Below, one piece after another: positions 59,584 through 64,000 of a DNA stretch of 64,000 nt. Source of the DNA: JACDAN01 sp963801855 (GTDB taxonomy: Bacteria > Actinomycetota > Thermoleophilia > Gaiellales > Gaiellaceae); assembly GCA_963801855.1 (NCBI GenBank), contig CAWDGK010000002.1, positions 930,001 to 994,000 on the forward strand, read 5' to 3'. Positions within the stretch are counted from its first letter, which is position 1; each line of letters starts with the position of its first letter. The notes under the pieces are model-generated. The model did not search any database. It was not told the DNA's origin and saw nothing but the letters and a program-made list of their open reading frames with translations. The position numbers were made by a program, and so were the translations under genes.

Positions 59584-61133
59584 GCGACTGCCTCTTCCTT
59601 GCGAGTTCCCCCGGTCATGGCGATTCCGAGTTGCTGCTCGCTCACGTCGGGGGCGTACTCCTCGACGATCTGACCTTCGTAGAGGACGAGGATGCGGTCG
59701 GAGAGCGAGAGGATCTCGTCGATCTCGAGCGAGATGAGGAGGACCGCGCGCCCCTCGTCTCGCTCCTCTACGAGGCGCCGGTGCACGAACTCGATCGCGC
59801 CGACGTCGAGCCCGCGGGTCGGCTGGGCGGCGATGAGGACTCGCGGGTCACGGGACACTTCGCGGGCCACGACGACCTTCTGCTGGTTTCCGCCCGACAG
59901 CGCGGAGGCCTTCGTCTGAGGCTGCCCGCCTCGCACGTCGAACTCCTTCAGGAGCGTTCGCGCGGCGGTGACGATCCGGCCCGGGTGCAGCCACCCGAAA
60001 TGCGAGAAGGGCTGCTTGTCGAAGTCGTGGAGCGCGAGGTTCTCGGCGAGCGAGAAGTCGAGGACGAGGCCTCGCCGATGGCGGTCCTCGGGAATGTGGC
60101 CCATGCCCGAGTCGAGATGTTGGTGCGCGTTCTCCGTCGTCAGGTCACGGTCGCCGACGAGCACCCGCCCGCTCTGGGGCGTTCGCAGGCCGGTGAGCGC
60201 GTCGATCAGCTCCGTCTGGCCGTTTCCGTCAACCCCGGCGAGGCCGACGATCTCGCCGGCGCGCACCTCGAGGGAGACTCCGCGAACCGCCTCGAGCCCT
60301 CGGTCGTCGACGACATGGAGGTCCTCGACGGTGAGGATCGGCTCCTTGGGCTGTGCCGCCGTCTTGTCCACCCGCAGGAGGACTTCGCGTCCGACCATGA
60401 GCTTCGCGAGGGTGTCCCGCGTCGCTCCCTCCCGCGGGACCGTGTCGATCATCTTTCCCCGCCGCAGGACCGTGACCCGCTCGGCGATCTTCAAGACCTC
60501 CCGCAGCTTGTGGCTGATGAAGATGATCGACATGCCCTCCCGCTGGAGCGTCTCGAGGATGCCGAAGAGCTCGTCGGCCTCCTGCGGCGTCAGCACGGCG
60601 GTCGGCTCGTCGAGGATGAGGATCTCCGCGCCACGGTAGAGCGCCTTCAGGATCTCCACGCGCTGCTGCTGACCCACGGTAATGCCCTCGACCTTGGCGT
60701 CGGGATCGATCGCGAAGTTGAAGCTTCCGGCCAGCTCTCGGACCTTCTGGACGGCGGCGCCGTAGTCGAGGAACACGCCGCCTCTCCTCGGCTCGGAGGC
60801 GAGGACGATGTTCTCCGCCACGGTCATCACCGGGATCAGCATGAAGTGCTGGTGCACCATGCCGATGCCGAGGTCGATCGCTGCGCCCGGCGAGTCGATC
60901 GTGACCTTCTTCCCGTTGATCAGGATCTCGCCCTCGTCGGGGTGGTAGAGCCCGTAGAGGATGTTCATCAGCGTCGACTTGCCGGCGCCGTTCTCACCGA
61001 GCAGCGCGTGGACCTCGCCGCGGTTGAGGTCGAAATCGACGTGGTCGTTCGCGAGCACGCCGGGGAAGCGCTTGGTGATCCCCCGCAGCTCGAGAACCGG
61101 AGGCGCCGCTCCATCGACGGGTGCGTCGGCCAT
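59580..61133 (-). CDS. ABC transporter ATP-binding protein, nucleoside/BMP (sugar-type) family
   Basis: 517 residues with two ABC domains. First: LLGENGAGKSTLMNILYGLY (Walker A), VGQQQRVEILKALYRGAEIL (signature; VGQQQ for LSGGQ), ILILDEPTAVLTPQE (Walker B). Second: GLAGVDGNGQTELIDAL and ALSGGNQQKVVVAREVSRDP. This is the RbsA/YufO-type ATPase of BMP-family nucleoside importers. Downstream of bmpA with a hairpin in between. Confidence 0.95.
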   Translation of the reverse strand: MADAPVDGAAPPVLELRGITKRFPGVLANDHVDFDLNRGEVHALLGENGAGKSTLMNILYGLYHPDEGEILINGKKVTIDSPGAAIDLGIGMVHQHFMLIPVMTVAENIVLASEPRRGGVFLDYGAAVQKVRELAGSFNFAIDPDAKVEGITVGQQQRVEILKALYRGAEILILDEPTAVLTPQEADELFGILETLQREGMSIIFISHKLREVLKIAERVTVLRRGKMIDTVPREGATRDTLAKLMVGREVLLRVDKTAAQPKEPILTVEDLHVVDDRGLEAVRGVSLEVRAGEIVGLAGVDGNGQTELIDALTGLRTPQSGRVLVGDRDLTTENAHQHLDSGMGHIPEDRHRRGLVLDFSLAENLALHDFDKQPFSHFGWLHPGRIVTAARTLLKEFDVRGGQPQTKASALSGGNQQKVVVAREVSRDPRVLIAAQPTRGLDVGAIEFVHRRLVEERDEGRAVLLISLEIDEILSLSDRILVLYEGQIVEEYAPDVSEQQLGIAMTGGTRKEEAVA

Positions 61134-61163
61134 CGGTGCCGATTCTATGGAGGGGAAAACGAC

Positions 61164-61189
61164 GAGGGGCGGACTTCCGTCCGCCCCTC
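61164..61189 (-). terminator. Terminator/attenuator between bmpA and the ABC ATPase gene
   Basis: GAGGGGCGGAC-TTCC-GTCCGCCCCTC, perfect 11-bp stem; on the minus strand followed by GTCGTTTTCC. It would let the solute-binding protein be made in excess of the transporter. Confidence 0.7.
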
Positions 61190-61213
61190 GAGGTCATTCC
61201 TGTTGCTCTGGTG

Positions 61214-62245
61214 CTAGAGCTTGGCCGGAACCTTGACGCGGCCCCGGATGATCAGCTTCTTCAGCGCCTCGAGCTGCAGCGTCAGATCGGCCTTGACCCG
61301 CCGCGAGAGGCGAGTGCTGAGCTTCCCGTAGCCGACGCCGTTGTTCGCGAGGCTGAAGGTGGCGTTCATGCCACCGCGGAAGGTTCTGTTCTGGACAGCC
61401 TGGACCGACGCGTAGACGGACTGGTCGACCCGCTTGACGGCACTCGTCAGCATGTGAGCACCGAGGTAGCCCTGGTCGGCGTCGACGCCGATCCCCCACT
61501 TGCGCCGCTCCTTCGCAGCGCTCAAGGCGCCGAGGCCGCAGCCGCCGGCAACCTGGAAGACCACGTTTGCGCCACGACCGATGTGGCTCAGCGCGACTTC
61601 CTTGCACTTGGCTGCATCGGTGAAGCTCTGCGAGTAGCCGACCAGTACCTGGGCCCGGCGATTCGCGCGGCGGGCACAGTGCCGGTACCCGGCGATGAAC
61701 GCGTCGACCGACGGGATCTTCAGCCCGCCGACGGCGCTCAGGATCGGGCGCCGCTTCTCGCGAGCGAGCTGCTTGATCGCAGCATGCCCGACGAGGCAGC
61801 CCGCCTGCTCCGACTTGAAGAGCAGACCCCGCACGTTGGTCGGCTTGTCCGCGAGCGCTTCCTGCGGGAAGTCGATGATTGCGAAGTTCCGCTGCGGATA
61901 CTGCTTCGCAACGGCGTTCAGGTCGCTCGCGAGCAGGAAGCCGACGGCAACCGTCAGTGCGCTACCCGTCGCTGCCCCCTGGCGGAGGTTGGGCGTGTAG
62001 TCGGCCGGCGACCGCGATTCGAAGACCTGCTTGCGAATCTTGAGCACGCGCTCGGCGCGCAGCAGGCCCTGATAGGCGAGCTGGTTGAAGGAGCGGTCGT
62101 TGAGTCGACCGACATCGGTGACGAGCGAGATCCGCTCGTTGGCGTTCGGAGCGCTTGGAGCAGCGCTTGCTCCGAACGCGGCGACGAGCGTAGCCACAAG
62201 GGCCGCTGCCACCAGTGCCCAAGGCACGAGGCGTCTTACGTTCAC
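61214..62245 (-). CDS. BMP-family ABC transporter substrate-binding protein
   Basis: 343 residues. Signal peptide RRLVPWALVAAALVATLVAA and AFGASA; no lipobox Cys, so secreted or loosely held. Periplasmic-binding fold starting RISLVTDVGRLNDRSFNQLA as in BmpA/PnrA/Med; GGCGLGALSAAKERRKWGIG and VDADQGYLGAHMLTS form the hinge/ligand part. Relatives bind purine nucleosides; substrate inferred. GTG start with GGAGGA. Confidence 0.92.
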   Translation of the reverse strand: MNVRRLVPWALVAAALVATLVAAFGASAAPSAPNANERISLVTDVGRLNDRSFNQLAYQGLLRAERVLKIRKQVFESRSPADYTPNLRQGAATGSALTVAVGFLLASDLNAVAKQYPQRNFAIIDFPQEALADKPTNVRGLLFKSEQAGCLVGHAAIKQLAREKRRPILSAVGGLKIPSVDAFIAGYRHCARRANRRAQVLVGYSQSFTDAAKCKEVALSHIGRGANVVFQVAGGCGLGALSAAKERRKWGIGVDADQGYLGAHMLTSAVKRVDQSVYASVQAVQNRTFRGGMNATFSLANNGVGYGKLSTRLSRRVKADLTLQLEALKKLIIRGRVKVPAKL

Positions 62246-62297
62246 TGAGTCCTCCCCATTTGAGGTGTTTTGCTGACTACCGAGAGATCAAAAGGTG

Positions 62298-62303
62298 ATG
62301 CTA
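62298..62303 (-). promoter_or_regulatory. Putative -10 for bmpA
   Basis: TAGCAT on the minus strand with TTCACG at 17 bases; leader of about 45 bases to the GTG. Confidence 0.4.
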
Positions 62304-62341
62304 ACCCCGAAAAGCTCTGACGTGAAGACCTGGTGAAAGTT

Positions 62342-62504
62342 AGAGCTCGTTCCAGCGTGTGGCTCGTTGCCAGGGTGCGATGAGTGGATGCCAGGCCCGG
62401 ACGCAGACCGCGTCCATATCGGTTGATATGGGCGCGGTTGAGGACGACGCCTGGCGCCGCTCAGCGCGGCCTGGCGACACAGCTCTCATGCTGGAACGAG
62501 CTCT
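62342..62504. repeat. 163-bp element with 15-bp terminal inverted repeats
   Basis: AGAGCTCGTTCCAGC (62342-62356) and its exact complement (62490-62504). Inside are nested palindromes: GCCAGGC/GCCTGGC, GGACGC-AGACC-GCGTCC (62399-62415), CCATATC-GGTT-GATATGG (62414-62431), GCCGC-TCAGC-GCGGC (62456-62470). No ORF. Lies between ftsK and bmpA, both minus strand. Structured RNA leader, terminator or MITE-like element. Confidence 0.6.
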
Positions 62505-62515
62505 TAGAGCTTTCT

Positions 62516-64000
62516 CTAGTCGCGGCTAGCTGCGAGCTGGTGCTCTTCCACCAGGACGCGGCGGGGCTTCGAGCCCTCGTAGCCGGAGATGATCCCGCGC
62601 CGCTCGAGCATGTCGATGAGACGGCCGGCACGGGTGTAGCCGACGCGAAGCCGACGCTGGATCAGAGACACGGATGCGGTCTGCGTCTGGATCACGATCT
62701 CGATCGCCCGCTCGAGCAGCGGATCCTGGTCCGGGTCGAAGTCGCCGTCTCCTTCGGCGTGATCCTCGGTGGGCGCCTCCCGCGCCTCGAGCAGCGACTC
62801 GTCGAGCTGCTGATCCTGCTGGCTCCGGCATTGCTCGACGACGAGCGCACTCTCCTCTTCGGTCACATAGGCGCCCTGGACGCGCTGGAGTCGTGAGGTG
62901 CCGAGTGGCTTGAAGAGCATGTCGCCCTGGCCCAGGAGGCTCTCGGCGCCCGACTGGTCGAGGATCACGCGGGAGTCCGTCTGGCTGGAAACGGCGAAGG
63001 CGATCCTCGACGGGACGTTCGCCTTGATCATCCCGGTGATGACGTCGACCGACGGCCGCTGGGTCGCGAGCACCAGGTGGATGCCGACGGCGCGGGACTT
63101 CTGCGCGAGGCGGATGACGGCGTCCTCCACCTGCTGCGGCGAGATCATCATCAGGTCGGCGAGCTCGTCGATGACGACCAGGAGGTACGGAAGCGTCTCC
63201 TCGCCTCGCTGGCGGAACGCGCGGTTTGCCTCCGGCAGGTTTCTCGCGCGCACCGTGCTGAGCCGCTCGTAGCGGCGCTCCATCTCCGCGAGGACGTTGG
63301 TGAGGACGATCGCGGCTTCCTTCGGGCTCGAGACGACGGGCGTCAGGAGGTGCGGGAGCGACTCGTAGAGGGAGAGCTCGATGCGCTTCGGGTCGATCAG
63401 GATCAGGCGCGCGTCGTCAGGGGTCGCACGGAGCAGGATCGACGTCAGGATCGTGTTGATGCAGCCGGACTTGCCGGAGCCGGTCGTGCCGGCGATCAGG
63501 AGGTGCGGCATGCGGGCGAGGTCGGTCCAGACGGCGTTCCCCGCGATGTCCTTGCCGAGCCAGACCGAGAGCGGGCTCGCCGTGGCCGGCAGCTTGTCGA
63601 AGACGTCGCCGAGCGTGACGAGGTTCGCGGAGAGATTGGGTACCTCCACTCCGACCGCCTGCTTGCCAGGGATGGGCGCGAGGATCCGGATCTCCGTCGT
63701 CGCGAGCGCGTACGACAGGTCGTCCTTCAGCGCGGAGACCTTCGACATCTTCGTCCCGGCGGCGAGCTGGAGCTCGTACCGGGTGACGCGCGGGCCGGTG
63801 ATCTCGCCGACGACGCGCGCATCGACGCCGAAGTCGGCGAGGGCGCGCGTCAGGGATTCTGCGACCTGGCCGTTGTCGGTCTTGTCCACGGGCCTTGCCG
63901 GAGAGCGGCGAAGCAGTGATGGCTCCGGCAGCACGTAATCGTTCGCGGACGGGTTCGGCGGCTCGAAGAGCGACTGCTGCTCGCTCGTCTCTCCCGGCTC
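62516..64000 (-). CDS. ftsK: DNA translocase FtsK/SpoIIIE, 5' end outside window
   Basis: C-terminal 494 residues of FtsK; the frame is open through base 64000. Begins within the linker (YVLPEPSLLRRSP); alpha domain ALADFGVDARVVGEITGPRV; beta (motor) domain with Walker A HLLIAGTTGSGKSGCINTIL and Walker B YLLVVIDELADLMM; gamma winged-helix (TASVSLIQRRLRVGYTRAGR, LIDMLERRGIISGYEGSKPR) that reads KOPS/FRS DNA sites. Pumps chromosome ends at the septum. Confidence 0.97.
   Translation of the reverse strand, partial: EPGETSEQQSLFEPPNPSANDYVLPEPSLLRRSPARPVDKTDNGQVAESLTRALADFGVDARVVGEITGPRVTRYELQLAAGTKMSKVSALKDDLSYALATTEIRILAPIPGKQAVGVEVPNLSANLVTLGDVFDKLPATASPLSVWLGKDIAGNAVWTDLARMPHLLIAGTTGSGKSGCINTILTSILLRATPDDARLILIDPKRIELSLYESLPHLLTPVVSSPKEAAIVLTNVLAEMERRYERLSTVRARNLPEANRAFRQRGEETLPYLLVVIDELADLMMISPQQVEDAVIRLAQKSRAVGIHLVLATQRPSVDVITGMIKANVPSRIAFAVSSQTDSRVILDQSGAESLLGQGDMLFKPLGTSRLQRVQGAYVTEEESALVVEQCRSQQDQQLDESLLEAREAPTEDHAEGDGDFDPDQDPLLERAIEIVIQTQTASVSLIQRRLRVGYTRAGRLIDMLERRGIISGYEGSKPRRVLVEEHQLAASRD

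Noticed and set aside
59631..61217. 528-residue plus-strand open frame opposite the ABC ATPase
   Set aside because: Shadow of a clear two-domain ATPase; no domain in its own translation.

Overview
The window looks like chromosomal core DNA from a high-GC actinobacterium. The gene set and several odd features (DapL-type lysine synthesis, a single-motif RsiG-like protein, long secreted S8 peptidases) fit a deep-branching lineage such as Thermoleophilia (Gaiellales/Solirubrobacterales type). That placement is inference from gene content; there is no rRNA gene to test it.

Layout. 0-4.7 kb: end of a CCA-adding/poly(A) polymerase, then a division-associated cluster (pgeF-yggS-sepF-yggT-divIVA-dksA). 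4.7-6.1 kb: lspA and an RluD-type pseudouridine synthase. 6.2-16.1 kb: a classic actinobacterial superoperon, rpsB-tsf-pyrH-frr-uppS-cdsA-dxr-rseP-ispG-proS, with start/stop overlaps at most joints, followed by an XRE regulator and tRNA-Pro(GGG). 17.0-24.7 kb: an accessory exported module (S8 peptidase, Tat-type beta-propeller, Ig-like and FnIII-like secreted proteins). 24.7-30.8 kb: HutF-like amidohydrolase, PgsA-like enzyme, a guanylyltransferase fused to a degenerate phosphomannomutase, RsiG-like protein, GarA-like FHA protein, FtsR-like MerR regulator and apt. 31.2-34.6 kb: a small membrane protein, two tandem 154-nt predicted small RNA genes, and two convergent sigma-70 genes separated by hairpin repeats. 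34.7-41.5 kb: a class II amidotransferase, an HNH-repeat protein, a GGDEF+HD-GYP membrane protein, and a secreted S8 protease carrying VSWSD pentapeptide repeats beside a 68-residue exported peptide that ends in VSWSD. 41.5-57 kb: murT-gatD, nudix, dut, hflX, dapL, dapF, miaA, a Tyr phosphatase, miaB, rny, recX, recA, thpR, cinA and a RodZ-like protein. 57-62 kb: a BMP-type nucleoside ABC importer. 62.5-64 kb: the end of ftsK.

The most notable item is the tandem small RNA pair at 31,274-31,716: each copy has its own -35/-10 promoter with a 17-bp spacer, an identical predicted 5' end, the same closed stem/bubble/stem fold and an intrinsic terminator. The two transcripts differ at only two positions although the promoters have diverged. 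Other points of interest are the VSWSD peptide/protease pair, a DapF with both catalytic cysteines replaced by serine, a dispersed palindromic repeat family, repeated TANNNT-6/7-start leaderless promoters, and possible CTG start codons.

Caution: from 42 to 58 kb many conserved genes (murT, dut, hflX, miaA, Tyr phosphatase, recX, recA, thpR, cinA, rodZ, one ABC permease) carry single-base indels, mostly insertions. rseP is also affected. Since most of these are housekeeping genes, assembly error is the likeliest cause; I annotate the whole genes and mark them as frameshifted.
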